DNA of 64,000 nucleotides from Arthrobacter sp. ISL-72 (GCF_018613755.1 NZ_JAGGPP010000013.1:124001-188000); one strand, 5' to 3'; shown: positions 34,359 to 43,389, numbered from the stretch's first letter. Notes: a model not told the origin generated them from the letters alone. Translations and numbers: made by a program.

Positions 34359-36656
34359 ATGGCGCGCAAGAACCCGCACGTTGAAGAAGCTGACGAAAAC
34401 AACATCGAAGTGGGCAAGCCCAAGGACTGGGCCGCGGGCATCCCCGGCATCTACCACTCCATGCAGCCCGCGCTGAAACACATGGGTGTGGGACGGACGG
34501 GAAAGACCTTGCTCGGGCTGAACCAGAAGGACGGCTTCGACTGCATGAGCTGCGCCTGGCCCGACCCCGGCCACCGCAAGACCTTCGAGTTCTGCGAACA
34601 GGGCGCGAAAGCCGTCACGTGGGAGGCGACGCCGGTGCTGGTGTCCCGCGAATTCTGGGCTGACAACCCGGTCAGTGAACTGCGCGGACGGTCAGAATAC
34701 TGGCTCGGGATGCAGGGCCGGCTGACGGAACCGATGTACAAGCCGGCGGGGGAGGACCACTACCGTCCGGTCAGCTGGGACGAGGCGTTTTCGATGATCG
34801 GCAGCAAACTCCAGGGCCTGGACAGCCCGGATGAGGCCGTGTTCTACACCAGCGGCCGGACCTCGAATGAGGCCGCGTTCCTGTACCAGCTGTTCGTGCG
34901 GGCGTACGGAACCAACAACCTGCCGGACTGCTCGAACATGTGCCATGAGTCCTCCGGCTGGGCCATGGGCCAGACCATCGGGGTGGGCAAAGCCACGGTC
35001 ACCTATGACGACTTCGCCAAGGCGGACCTGATTATCATCATGGGGCAGAACCCGGGCAGCAACCATCCCCGCATGCTCACCGCCCTAGAGGAAGCCAAAG
35101 AGGCCGGCTGCGAGATCGTGGCCATCAACCCGCTGCCGGAGGCCGGGCTGATGCGGTACAAGAACCCGCAGACGGTCAAGGGCATCGCGGGGCACGGAAC
35201 GGCGCTCGCGGACCAGTACCTGCAGATCCGCCTGGGCGGGGACATGGCCCTCATGCAGGCGCTGTCCAAGCGGGTGCTCGACGCGGAATCGAAGCGGCCG
35301 GGCGAAGTGCTGGACCACGACTTCCTGCGGGAGCACTGCGAAGGCCTGGACGAACTCAAGGCGCACCTGGCGGAGCTGCAGGACGACACCGTGCTGAAGG
35401 CCACGGGCCTGGGCAGTGCGGAAATCGATGGACTTGCCGAGCGGTACCTGCGTGCCGGCAAAGTGATCATCACCTGGGCGATGGGCATCACGCAGCACAA
35501 GAAGGCCGTGCCCACCATCAAGGAGATCATCAACCTCCTGCTGCTGCGCGGGAACATCGGCAAGCCCGGTGCCGGAGCGTCGCCGATCCGCGGCCACAGC
35601 AACGTGCAGGGAGACCGCACCATGGGCATCTGGGAGCAGATGCCGCGGCCCTTTATGGATGCCCTCGCCAAGGAATTCAGTTTCGAGCCGCCCCGGGAAT
35701 CCGGCGTGGATGCGGTTGAGGCCATCCGCAAAATGCGCGACGGCGGGATCAAGGTTTTCGTTGCCATGGGAGGCAACTTCGTGGCCGCCATCTCGGACAC
35801 CCACGCCGCTGAAGCGGCCGTGGAGAACACCGAGATGACCGTGCAGATCTCCACCAAGCTCAACCGCTCCCACACGGTCACCGGCCAGGAGGCGCTGATC
35901 CTGCCCACGCTGGGGCGCACCGAAATCGACCTGCAGGAATCAGGGCCGCAGTTCGTGTCCGTGGAAGACACCGTGTCAGCTGTGCACGCGTCCGAGGGAA
36001 AGGTGAATCCGGTGGCGCCCGGGCTGCTGTCCGAGGTGGCGATTGTGACCAGGCTGGCGCGGGCAACCATCGGCAGCAGGATCGACGCCGACTGGACAGG
36101 GTTTGAACGGAACTACGACCTCATCCGGGACCACATCTCCCATGTGGTGGTGGGCTGCGAGGAATACAACCGGCGGATCCGGGAATGGGGCGGCTTCGTC
36201 CTGCCCAACGGGCCGAGGGATTCCCGGACCTTCCGCACGCCGACGGGGAAGGCGATGCTGACCGTCAACGACCTGGAGTTGGTGGAGCGGCCGGCCGGGA
36301 CCCTGATCCTGCAGACCATACGCTCGCACGACCAGTTCAACACCACCATCTACGGGCACAACGACCGGTACCGCGGCGTGAAGAAGGGCCGCGACGTTGT
36401 CTTCGTCAGTGCCGAGGACATCGCCGAGCTGGGCCTGGCGGACGGGCAGTCTGTGGACCTCCACGGGGTGTACGGGGACGGTGCGGAGCGGGTCATGAGA
36501 AAGCTCAGGGTCGTTTCCTACCCCACGGCCCGGGGGTGTGCGGCGGCGTACTATCCGGAGGCCAATGTGCTGGTGCCGCTTGAGACGGTGGCGGAAGGCA
36601 GCCATACGCCCGTGTCCAAGGCAGTGATCGTCCGGCTGGAGCCGAGTTCGGGGTGA
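34359..36656 (+). CDS. FdhF/YdeP family molybdopterin oxidoreductase
   Basis: 765-residue molybdenum enzyme related to formate dehydrogenase H and E. coli YdeP (acid-resistance linked). GFDCMSCAWPDPGHRKTFEFCEQGAKAVTWE is the family's N-terminal signature (split Cys cluster), CHESSGWAMGQTIGVGKAT covers the cofactor site, and GNFVAAISDTHAAE and RSHDQFNTTIYGHNDRYRGV belong to the molybdopterin domains. The active-site Cys/Sec of formate dehydrogenases is not conserved, as in YdeP. No fdhD or moco genes lie in the window. The true substrate is unknown. The next gene starts four bases after the stop. Confidence 0.88.
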   Translation: MARKNPHVEEADENNIEVGKPKDWAAGIPGIYHSMQPALKHMGVGRTGKTLLGLNQKDGFDCMSCAWPDPGHRKTFEFCEQGAKAVTWEATPVLVSREFWADNPVSELRGRSEYWLGMQGRLTEPMYKPAGEDHYRPVSWDEAFSMIGSKLQGLDSPDEAVFYTSGRTSNEAAFLYQLFVRAYGTNNLPDCSNMCHESSGWAMGQTIGVGKATVTYDDFAKADLIIIMGQNPGSNHPRMLTALEEAKEAGCEIVAINPLPEAGLMRYKNPQTVKGIAGHGTALADQYLQIRLGGDMALMQALSKRVLDAESKRPGEVLDHDFLREHCEGLDELKAHLAELQDDTVLKATGLGSAEIDGLAERYLRAGKVIITWAMGITQHKKAVPTIKEIINLLLLRGNIGKPGAGASPIRGHSNVQGDRTMGIWEQMPRPFMDALAKEFSFEPPRESGVDAVEAIRKMRDGGIKVFVAMGGNFVAAISDTHAAEAAVENTEMTVQISTKLNRSHTVTGQEALILPTLGRTEIDLQESGPQFVSVEDTVSAVHASEGKVNPVAPGLLSEVAIVTRLARATIGSRIDADWTGFERNYDLIRDHISHVVVGCEEYNRRIREWGGFVLPNGPRDSRTFRTPTGKAMLTVNDLELVERPAGTLILQTIRSHDQFNTTIYGHNDRYRGVKKGRDVVFVSAEDIAELGLADGQSVDLHGVYGDGAERVMRKLRVVSYPTARGCAAAYYPEANVLVPLETVAEGSHTPVSKAVIVRLEPSSG

Positions 36657-36659
36657 GTC

Positions 36660-37484
36660 ATGGCCGTCATCACTGTTGGAGACGTTGACATGTTCTATGA
36701 GGAGGCAGGCCGCGGCCCGGGCCTGGTGCTGGTGCACGGATCCTGGGTGGATCACCATGAATGGGATCAAATGGTCCCGCTGCTGGCCAAACACTTCAGG
36801 GTAGTCAGCTACGACCGGAGGGGCCATAGCAAGAGTTCGCTGACAAACCACCAGGGCTCGGTTCACGAGGACGTTGAGGATCTCCTCGCGCTGATCCGTC
36901 TGCTTCGCCTCGATCCGGCCGTGGTCATGGGCAATTCATTTGGCGCGCTGATTGCGCTGCGCCTGGCCGCGGCCCACCCGGAAGTGATTGCGGCGATTGT
37001 TGGGCATGAACCGCCGGGGCTCTGGCTGCTGGCTGAAGATCTGGCCTATTCGGAGGTTCTCCAGGGCTTCACAACGCACGTGGGCGATGTGGCGGAAGCC
37101 CTGAAGGCGGGGAATAACGCGCAGGGTGCTGAGCTTTTCGTTGATTCGATCGCGCTGGGTCCCGGAAGCTGGGAACGCCTTCCACCGGACCAGCGGGAGA
37201 CGTTCGTACGCAACGCGCCCACTTTCCTCGACGAGCTCGGCGACCCGGACGGCCTTTCGCTCGATCTCGGGAAGTTGCAGGGCTACACCGGCCCGGTACT
37301 CCTGACCCAGGGCGACCAGAGCCCGCCGATGTTTGCTTCCATACTGGATCGCCTCCAACTCGCCCTGCCAAACGCGCAACGCGTCACCTGGGCCGGCGCG
37401 GGACACGTCCCTCACCTGACGCACCCGCACGAATATGCCGAAACCGTCATCAAATACGCCGTACAGGACGACGCCGCCTCCTAA
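36660..37484 (+). CDS. alpha/beta hydrolase
   Basis: 274-residue soluble serine hydrolase. VLVHGSWVDHHEWDQM is the oxyanion segment, GNSFGALIALRLA the nucleophile elbow (Ser), and GAGHVPHLTHP supplies the catalytic His. The catalytic Asp is probably in LLTQGDQSPPMF. The substrate cannot be told. GGGGTGA upstream and four-base spacing couple it to the molybdoenzyme gene. Confidence 0.8.
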   Translation: MAVITVGDVDMFYEEAGRGPGLVLVHGSWVDHHEWDQMVPLLAKHFRVVSYDRRGHSKSSLTNHQGSVHEDVEDLLALIRLLRLDPAVVMGNSFGALIALRLAAAHPEVIAAIVGHEPPGLWLLAEDLAYSEVLQGFTTHVGDVAEALKAGNNAQGAELFVDSIALGPGSWERLPPDQRETFVRNAPTFLDELGDPDGLSLDLGKLQGYTGPVLLTQGDQSPPMFASILDRLQLALPNAQRVTWAGAGHVPHLTHPHEYAETVIKYAVQDDAAS

Positions 37485-37511
37485 CGCCAGCCCTGCCCTT
37501 GGGAGGGCACC

Positions 37512-37889
37512 ATGAGTGATTTCGTTGTGTATCTTGACACGTCTGACGTTAGGCCCGGGAGGCTGGGCGAACTGAAGGCTGCCATGACGGAACTTGCCCG
37601 CTTTGTCGAGGCAAATGAGCCGCGGATCGTCGCGTACGACGTTTACTTCTCGCGCGACGGCAGCCGCATGAGCGTCCTTCACATCCACAAGGACATACCT
37701 TCGCTGGAGTTCCATCTGAAGGTCGCGGGCCCGCTGTTCCGTCCGATTGCGCCCCTCGTCCAGCTTCTGACCATCGAAATCTTCGGAGCGGTGAATCAGC
37801 AGCTGCTGGAACGGCTTGAGGCGAAGGCTCAACTTCTGGGTGGGATAGTGATCGTCCGCGACCTACATGCGGGATTCGCCCGGGTCTGA
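37512..37889 (+). CDS. hypothetical small protein, 125 residues
   Basis: Starts MSDFVVYLDTSDVRPGRLGELKAAM and has SRMSVLHIHKDIPSLEFHLKVAGPL, a pattern of beta strands and helices resembling dimeric alpha/beta-barrel (antibiotic-biosynthesis-monooxygenase-like) proteins. No catalytic residue can be named. GGGAGGG lies four bases before the ATG and the gene follows the hydrolase by 27 bases, so the two are likely co-transcribed. Confidence 0.6.
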   Translation: MSDFVVYLDTSDVRPGRLGELKAAMTELARFVEANEPRIVAYDVYFSRDGSRMSVLHIHKDIPSLEFHLKVAGPLFRPIAPLVQLLTIEIFGAVNQQLLERLEAKAQLLGGIVIVRDLHAGFARV

Positions 37890-38037
37890 GCGGCCGAATT
37901 CGGACGTCGCTACGCGTCCCCGGTTTGCGCAGGCTTCTGGCCCTGTCAAGGGGCCTAAAGTCCCGATGTTTGCGCCATCCGGCTGGCACTAGGATCATTT
38001 AGGCCGCCTTCCGCGTCACAGTCGGTCACGACACACG

Positions 38038-38066
38038 TTGTTTACGCGCATAGTCGCCTGTATTCA
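38038..38066 (+). promoter_or_regulatory. candidate promoter of the winged-helix/X25 gene
   Basis: TTGTTT (38038-38043) and TATTCA (38061-38066) are separated by 17 bases, predicting a leader of about 40 bases before ATG 38115. The remainder of the 225-base gap (37890-38114) contains no gene or clear terminator. Confidence 0.5.
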
Positions 38067-38114
38067 CAGTTCACTGGCAAAATGCTGAGTGATCACCTGC
38101 TCGAAAGGACAAAC

Positions 38115-38981
38115 ATGCCCACGGCTATTGCAGATTCCACCACTGTTCGACTCAAATCAGTGCTCGACATCCTCGCGGAGAGCGTTCTGTCAGGCGAGAC
38201 CCTCGGTGCCGGCGCCGTCCTGGCCCAGGCCACGGTCCGCGTGCCGCTGAACGAGAAGGAAAGTGAGCTGCTCAGCGGAGGGATCCCGCGGGGACACAAG
38301 GCCCTGACCACGGCCACCAGCAAGCTTGTGAAGGCGGGCTGGCTCGTCAAGGGACGCGGCGGCTGGACCATCACCGAGGACGGCCTCCGTGCCACGGTGG
38401 CCTTCCCGGACGTTGACTCGTTCGCAGCGGCACTTGCCGAAGGCACGCCCGTTCCCGCTGACGTACCGGTACCCACGGCTCTCCCCGCCAACGCCGCGGC
38501 AAAAGCTCCCAAGGCTGCACCGAAGAAGAAGGCGCCGTCCAGGGCCGCCAAGGTAGTTGAAAAGGCTGCCGAGCTGGTTGAAGACGCGGTTGCGCCGGTG
38601 ACGAAGGCTGTGCGCACCCGCAAAGCGGCCGCGAAGCCTGCCGCCGACGAGGACGCCCAGACCCCGAGCGTCGAGTCCATCGACCAGCCGGAGGCAGTTG
38701 CCATCGCCGGCGACTTCAACGTGCTGCTGGGTGCACCGGCGAACTGGGCGCCGCAGTACGACGAAGCGCAGATGAAGCTGGATGCCGTGGACCAGCTGTG
38801 GAAGCTCTCCGCAGACCTTCCCGCCGGGCGCTACACCTTCAAGATCGCCCTGAACCGCTCCTGGGACGAGAACTACGGAGCCTTCGGTGCGTTTGATGGC
38901 GCCAACCACGAACTGCACCACCCCGGTGGCCGGATCACCTTCAACTACGATCACCGGACCCGGGACATCACCCTGGTCTAA
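38115..38981 (+). CDS. winged-helix / histone-H1-like / X25 domain fusion protein
   Basis: 288-residue soluble protein with three parts. Residues 1-100 look like a helix-turn-helix/winged-helix module (ALTTATSKLVKAGWLVKGRGGWTITEDG). Residues about 128-185 are Ala/Lys/Pro-rich (AAKAPKAAPKKKAPSRAAK, TKAVRTRKAAAKPAADE), like the tail of bacterial histone-H1-type DNA-binding proteins. Residues about 190-288 form an X25-like beta-sandwich (AIAGDFNVLLG, APQYDEAQMKLDA, GRYTFKIALNRSWDENYGA), a module otherwise known from pullulanases. No catalytic domain is present. GAAAGGAC precedes the ATG. A nucleoid-associated or glycan-linked regulatory role is inference only. Confidence 0.65.
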   Translation: MPTAIADSTTVRLKSVLDILAESVLSGETLGAGAVLAQATVRVPLNEKESELLSGGIPRGHKALTTATSKLVKAGWLVKGRGGWTITEDGLRATVAFPDVDSFAAALAEGTPVPADVPVPTALPANAAAKAPKAAPKKKAPSRAAKVVEKAAELVEDAVAPVTKAVRTRKAAAKPAADEDAQTPSVESIDQPEAVAIAGDFNVLLGAPANWAPQYDEAQMKLDAVDQLWKLSADLPAGRYTFKIALNRSWDENYGAFGAFDGANHELHHPGGRITFNYDHRTRDITLV

Positions 38982-39008
38982 GCCGCCCCCTCGGTTAGTC
39001 CTGTAGGC

Positions 39009-39052
39009 AGCTGACCCTGATCGGCTTAGAATCAGAGCAATCAGGGTCAGCT
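39009..39052. terminator. 13-bp inverted repeat (hairpin or operator)
   Basis: Perfect arms agctgaccctgat (39009-39021) and atcagggtcagct (39040-39052) with an 18-base loop lie between the X25 gene and the next hydrolase. It could end the upstream transcript, although a T-run is missing; the second arm lies only 20 bases before the hydrolase start, so an operator or leader role is also possible. Confidence 0.6.
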
Positions 39053-39072
39053 CCACAAAGGACCGGTGTGGC

Positions 39073-39867
39073 ATGGACACCGTTGAGATCTCAGGACTGC
39101 GCATCGGCTATCAGCGTGCCGGCGAGGGGCCTCCGCTGGTCCTGCTTCACGGTGCGTATGAGGACAGCCGCATCTGGCGCCGGCAACTCGAGGCGCTGTC
39201 CCGGGACTTCACTGTTATTGCCTGGGACGCCCCGGGATGCGGCCGGTCAGACGATCCCCCTCCGGACTTCTCCGGCCGGGACCTCGGCGATGCCCTGGCC
39301 GGGTTCCTCCGTGCAGTAGCTCCGCGGAAACCGCACGTCCTCGGGCTGTCCTGGGGTTCAGGGGTTGCGCTGGAGCTGTACCGGAACCACCCGAACATGG
39401 CGGCGTCGCTGCTGCTGGTCTCGGCCTACGCCGGCTGGGCCGGCTCGCTGCCGCCCGAAGAAGTGGAACGGCGGTACGCGCAGGTTCTCGCCGAACTCGA
39501 CCAGCCGCCCGAGCAATTCATCCCCGTCTGGATGCCCACCCTCTTCACCGAGCGGGCTGATCCCGCCGTCGTCGAAGAGGCCAGCGCCATCATGGCCGAC
39601 TTCCACCCCGACGGCATGCGGGCCATGCTGAGCGCGAGCGGGCACGCCGATTACCGCGACGTGCTGCCCACCATCACCGTGCCCACGCTGCTGCTTTACG
39701 GGGAAGAAGACGTCCGGTCCCCGCTCGCGGTGGCCCGGGAGATGCGCCGCCAGATTCCCGGCGCCCAGCTCGTGATGATTCCCGACGTCGGGCATATGGT
39801 TGCGGCGGAAACGCCCGAGGCGTTCAACACCGAAGTCCGGCGTTTCCTGCACAGCATCGGCGACTAA
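39073..39867 (+). CDS. alpha/beta hydrolase
   Basis: 264-residue hydrolase. PLVLLHGAYEDSRIWRRQL contains the oxyanion-hole HG, GLSWGSGVALEL the nucleophile Ser, LLLYGEEDVRSPL the Asp, and IPDVGHMVAAETPE the His. The family also includes esterases, C-C hydrolases and haloperoxidase-like enzymes, so the substrate is open. AAAGGA lies 12 bases before the ATG, longer than usual. Confidence 0.8.
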   Translation: MDTVEISGLRIGYQRAGEGPPLVLLHGAYEDSRIWRRQLEALSRDFTVIAWDAPGCGRSDDPPPDFSGRDLGDALAGFLRAVAPRKPHVLGLSWGSGVALELYRNHPNMAASLLLVSAYAGWAGSLPPEEVERRYAQVLAELDQPPEQFIPVWMPTLFTERADPAVVEEASAIMADFHPDGMRAMLSASGHADYRDVLPTITVPTLLLYGEEDVRSPLAVAREMRRQIPGAQLVMIPDVGHMVAAETPEAFNTEVRRFLHSIGD

Positions 39868-39879
39868 GACTGAACTTTC

Positions 39880-40116
39880 CTACCGCTGGAACCGCGTGGG
39901 GTCCGGATTGGGCGGCGGCGGTGTCGGCGGGACCGGTCCCGGGTCGGGAATCGGCAGCGGCCCGGGCGCAGGTCCCGGTTCGGGCCGCGGGCCCGGCGGG
40001 CGCGGTTCCGTGGGGTCAGGCCTGTGGGGCGGAAACGGATTGTCCGGGTCCGGCGGGCCGGTGGGGCCCGGTTCGGGCGGGAACGGATCCGGTTCAGGCA
40101 GCGGTGGAATTGTCAT
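39880..40116 (-). CDS. proline-rich mini-protein, 78 residues
   Basis: Starts MTIPPLPEPDPFPPEPGP and is nearly half proline with Asp/Glu/Gly/Arg, ending PNPDPTRFQR. No hydrophobic segment or signal peptide; expected to form a stiff polyproline rod. AAGGAG six bases before the ATG on the minus strand is a textbook ribosome site, which argues for a real gene despite the low complexity. It follows the GH13 gene on the same strand after 62 bases. Function unknown. Confidence 0.55.
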   Translation of the reverse strand: MTIPPLPEPDPFPPEPGPTGPPDPDNPFPPHRPDPTEPRPPGPRPEPGPAPGPLPIPDPGPVPPTPPPPNPDPTRFQR

Positions 40117-40178
40117 GATGCACTCCTTGCTTCGGGGGTGGTTCCTTCGCTGATGTTGGGCTTACTTGGTGTGACGGC

Positions 40179-42047
40179 CTAGTTGTTGTGTTGACGGCGG
40201 AATACCTTCAGTTCCCAGGGACGCAGGGTCACGGCATCGTGGGTCCCGGCGCCGTCGTGCGGGTAATTGCCCAGGACCAGTTCCGCAGGGTAGTGGCCCA
40301 GTTCCAGTTCCGCTGCGCCTGCTTCGGCGTCGCCCCAGCCGCCGCCGTCGAGCTCCACCGTCCGGTCTTCCCCGGAGAAGTTGCCCAGCACCAGCAGTTG
40401 GACGCCGGGCGTTGCCCCCGCCCCGGATTCCGACGCCGGTCCCAGCAGCGACCGCCGAAAGGCGTACACATGCTCGTCATCGGGCAGCAGCATAGTGAAG
40501 TCGCCGTCGGCCACCACCGGTTCGGAATGCCGCAGGGCAATGACCTGGCGGTAGAAGCTGAACACCGAGTCCGGATTGTCCACCTGCTCGGCGGCATTCA
40601 CATGGCTGGTGTTGGGGTTGACGGCGATCCAGGGGGCTCCGGTGGTGAAGCCGCCGTGCCGGCTTGCATCCCACTGCACCGGGGTGCGCGCGTTGTCGCG
40701 GTTCAGGGGTGCCAGGGCGGCCAGGACCTCTGCGTCCGTGTGGCCCAGGTGCGTGGTGGCTTCGCGGTGGTGGTTCAGCACTTCAATATCGCGGTAATCG
40801 CTGATAGCGCCGAAGCTCATGTTGGTCATGCCCAGTTCCTCGCCCTGGTACACGTACGGCGTGCCGCGGTGCAGGTGCAGGATGCCCGCCAGCATCTTGG
40901 CGGAGAGCTCGCGGTACTGCCCGTCGTCGCCGAAGCGGGACACGGCCCGGGCCTGGTCGTGGTTGCCCCAGTAAAGGCTGTTCCAGCCGCGCCCGGCCAG
41001 CCCTTCCTGCCAGCGGCCAAGGGACTGCTTCAGGTCAGTGAGCCGGAGCTTTCTGGGCCGCCATTTGTTGCCGTCTTCCTGGTCCAGCGCCACGTGCTCG
41101 AACTGGAACACCATGTCCACTTCGCGCCGGGCGGGATCCGTGAACAGGACCGCATCCTCCACGGTGACGCCGGGCATCTCGCCCACGGTGAGCAGCGGCT
41201 TGTCCCGGCCGGTGAAGACTTCCAGGTGCATCTCGTGCAGGAACTCGTGGATCCGCGGCCCGGACATGAAGTGCGGACTGCCGTCGCCGAACAGCATGCC
41301 TTCCGCTTTGAGCCCGTCCGGCAAGGAAGTGTCCTTCGAAATGAAGTTGATGACGTCCATCCGGAAGCCGTCCACCCCGCGGTCCAGCCACCAGTTCATC
41401 ATCTCGTAGACGGCGGCCCGGACTTCCGGGTTTTCCCAGTTCAGGTCCGGCTGCTTCCGGGAGAACAAGTGGAGGTAGTACTCGCCGGTGACCTGGTCGA
41501 ATTCCCACGCCGGGCCGGAAAACGCGGAGCCCCAGTTGTTCGGTTCAGCGCTGGCTCCGGGGCCGGCTTCCGGATTCTCCCGGGGCGGCCGCCACCAGTA
41601 CCAGTCGCGTTTGGGATTGTCTTTCGACGACCGCGACTCCACGAACCAGGGGTGCTCGTCCGAGGTGTGGTTGACCACCAGGTCCATCACCAGCTTCATC
41701 CCGCGCGAGTGCAGCCCGTCGGTGAGTTTCTTCAGGTCCGCCAGCGTGCCGAAGAGGGGATCCACATCGCGGTAGTTGCTGATGTCGTAGCCGTTATCGT
41801 CCTGCGGGGACATGTAGATGGGGGAGAGCCAGACGACGTCGACCCCCAGCTTCTGCAGGTAGTCCAGCTTGCTGATGATCCCGGGCAGGTCACCGATGCC
41901 GTCGCCGTTCGAGTCCGCGAAGCTGCGCGGATAGATCTGGTAGACCACCGCCTTGCGGAACCAGCCAGGATCCGTGGTCACCTCATCATCGGTGTCTGCC
42001 GCTTCGCTGACAGGTGGTTCCGTTGCGGGTTCCGCGTGGGTGGTCAT
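40179..42047 (-). CDS. GH13 alpha-glucosidase (oligo-1,6-glucosidase type)
   Basis: 622-residue cytosolic glycosidase acting on alpha-linked glucosides. VVYQIYPRSFADSNGDGIGDL and DLVVNHTSDEHPWF are the family's beta2 and beta4 signatures. Catalytic nucleophile Asp231 (GFRMDVINF), acid/base Glu290 (TVGEMPGV), and Asp364 (GNHDQA) are intact. GIGDL with DVVWLSPIY and MSPQDDNGYD match GH13 subfamilies of oligo-1,6-glucosidase, trehalose-type and alpha-glucosidase enzymes; the exact linkage is not decided by sequence. No sugar transporter is adjacent. The first 27 residues are an acidic disordered extension. Confidence 0.92.
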   Translation of the reverse strand: MTTHAEPATEPPVSEAADTDDEVTTDPGWFRKAVVYQIYPRSFADSNGDGIGDLPGIISKLDYLQKLGVDVVWLSPIYMSPQDDNGYDISNYRDVDPLFGTLADLKKLTDGLHSRGMKLVMDLVVNHTSDEHPWFVESRSSKDNPKRDWYWWRPPRENPEAGPGASAEPNNWGSAFSGPAWEFDQVTGEYYLHLFSRKQPDLNWENPEVRAAVYEMMNWWLDRGVDGFRMDVINFISKDTSLPDGLKAEGMLFGDGSPHFMSGPRIHEFLHEMHLEVFTGRDKPLLTVGEMPGVTVEDAVLFTDPARREVDMVFQFEHVALDQEDGNKWRPRKLRLTDLKQSLGRWQEGLAGRGWNSLYWGNHDQARAVSRFGDDGQYRELSAKMLAGILHLHRGTPYVYQGEELGMTNMSFGAISDYRDIEVLNHHREATTHLGHTDAEVLAALAPLNRDNARTPVQWDASRHGGFTTGAPWIAVNPNTSHVNAAEQVDNPDSVFSFYRQVIALRHSEPVVADGDFTMLLPDDEHVYAFRRSLLGPASESGAGATPGVQLLVLGNFSGEDRTVELDGGGWGDAEAGAAELELGHYPAELVLGNYPHDGAGTHDAVTLRPWELKVFRRQHNN

Positions 42048-42138
42048 GGCCTGGTCTCCTCAGTTGCTTGCTGCTGCTCTGACGGTGGGGCTCGCTTCGA
42101 TTATTGTTCAGATCCGCCGGGCAGGAAAGGCGTCCCCG

Positions 42139-43389
42139 CTAGTTCCTCGCCGCGAGCGTCTTGTCGCGGTCTTCGAAGACTTCCTCGCCGGGACCGGTAA
42201 ACGCGCGGGACCGTTCCACGGCTTCCACCGACCCGGTGAAGAGCTGGGAATCCTGCGGATCCGTTTGATGCAGGTGTCCCGGATGCCGCGGCTCCCGCGA
42301 TTCCACCGCGGGGCGCCGGGATTCCATCCCGCGGTGCAGCTCCCGGGCGGGCGCCGGCTGCACGGGCTCCCAGCGCACATGCGGGAGGGAGGCAGGATGG
42401 CCTTCCTGCAAGAAGGTCACCATGGCTTCGCGGATGAGGCACCGCAGGTCAAAGAGCGCGGCACTGTCCGCGGCGCTCACCAGGATCCGGACCCGGACAT
42501 AGCCGTTGGTGGCATCCGTGATCTGCAGAATTCCCACGCGTTCATCCCACAGGTCGGTCCCGGCCAGCACGGTCCGCAGTTCGGCGCGCATGGCCTCGAT
42601 CGGGGCCCGCCAGTCGAGGTCGAACTCCACGGTTCCCATCACCTCGGACTGGCGGCGGGTCCAGTTCTCGAACGGCGTGGTGGTGAAGTAGGTGGAGGGC
42701 AGGATGAGCCTGCGGTCGTCCCAGATGTGGACCACCACGTAGGTCAGGGTGATCTCCTCGATCCGGCCCCACTCTTTCTGGACCACCACAACGTCGTCCA
42801 CCCGGATCGCATCCGTGAAGGCAAGCTGCATGCCGGCAAATACGTTGACCAGCGAGGTCTGCGCGGCGAGCCCGGCCACGATGGAGATCACGCCGGCGGA
42901 GGCGAGCAGCCCGGCGCCGAGTGCCTGGATGGCGGGGAAGGTCAGCATGACGCTGCCCGCTGCCACCACCACGATGAGTGCCACGCCGATCCGCCGGGCC
43001 AGGATCATCTGGGTCTGCAGCCGCCGCGCGCGGCGGTTGTCGGCCACGTCCACGCTGTAGTGGCTGAGGACCAAGGCCTCCACGATCAACAGCACCGCCA
43101 CGGCGAGCCATGCCAGGGAACCCATGAGGGCAATCAAGAGGAAATGGTCGACGGCGGACCGCCACCCGCCGTCGTCGTTGGTGGTCAGCGCCAGCGCGAC
43201 GCGGACGCCGATCAGGCAGAGCGCCAGGCGCAAGGGAAGTCGCGCCACGCGTGAGGTGGCGTGAAGTTCAGGACGGCGGCGGTTGAGCCGGAGGACGGTC
43301 TTGCGGACCAGCCAGGACAGGACCAGTCCCGCCGCCACAGCGAGCACGATCGCCAGGAAGGGCATGGCAGGGGTGATGAAAGCTTGCAT
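42139..43389 (-). CDS. MscS-family mechanosensitive channel
   Basis: 416-residue membrane channel. Four N-terminal helices (FLAIVLAVAAGLVLSWLV; LLIALMGSLAWLAVAVLLIV; RIGVALIVVVAAGSVMLTF and the pore helix). The pore segment GLLASAGVISIVAGLAAQTS, then VNVFAGMQLAFTDAIRVDDVV, is characteristic of MscS, followed by the beta domain with WGRIEEITLTYVVVHIWDDRR. Opens on osmotic downshock. The last 75 residues are a hydrophilic extension of uneven composition. Start ATG at 43389; 91 bases separate it from the GH13 gene. Confidence 0.9.
   Translation of the reverse strand: MQAFITPAMPFLAIVLAVAAGLVLSWLVRKTVLRLNRRRPELHATSRVARLPLRLALCLIGVRVALALTTNDDGGWRSAVDHFLLIALMGSLAWLAVAVLLIVEALVLSHYSVDVADNRRARRLQTQMILARRIGVALIVVVAAGSVMLTFPAIQALGAGLLASAGVISIVAGLAAQTSLVNVFAGMQLAFTDAIRVDDVVVVQKEWGRIEEITLTYVVVHIWDDRRLILPSTYFTTTPFENWTRRQSEVMGTVEFDLDWRAPIEAMRAELRTVLAGTDLWDERVGILQITDATNGYVRVRILVSAADSAALFDLRCLIREAMVTFLQEGHPASLPHVRWEPVQPAPARELHRGMESRRPAVESREPRHPGHLHQTDPQDSQLFTGSVEAVERSRAFTGPGEEVFEDRDKTLAARN

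Noticed and set aside
40188..42200. 670-codon open frame opposite the alpha-glucosidase
   Set aside because: The minus-strand frame has all GH13 catalytic residues; the plus-strand frame has no recognisable motif.
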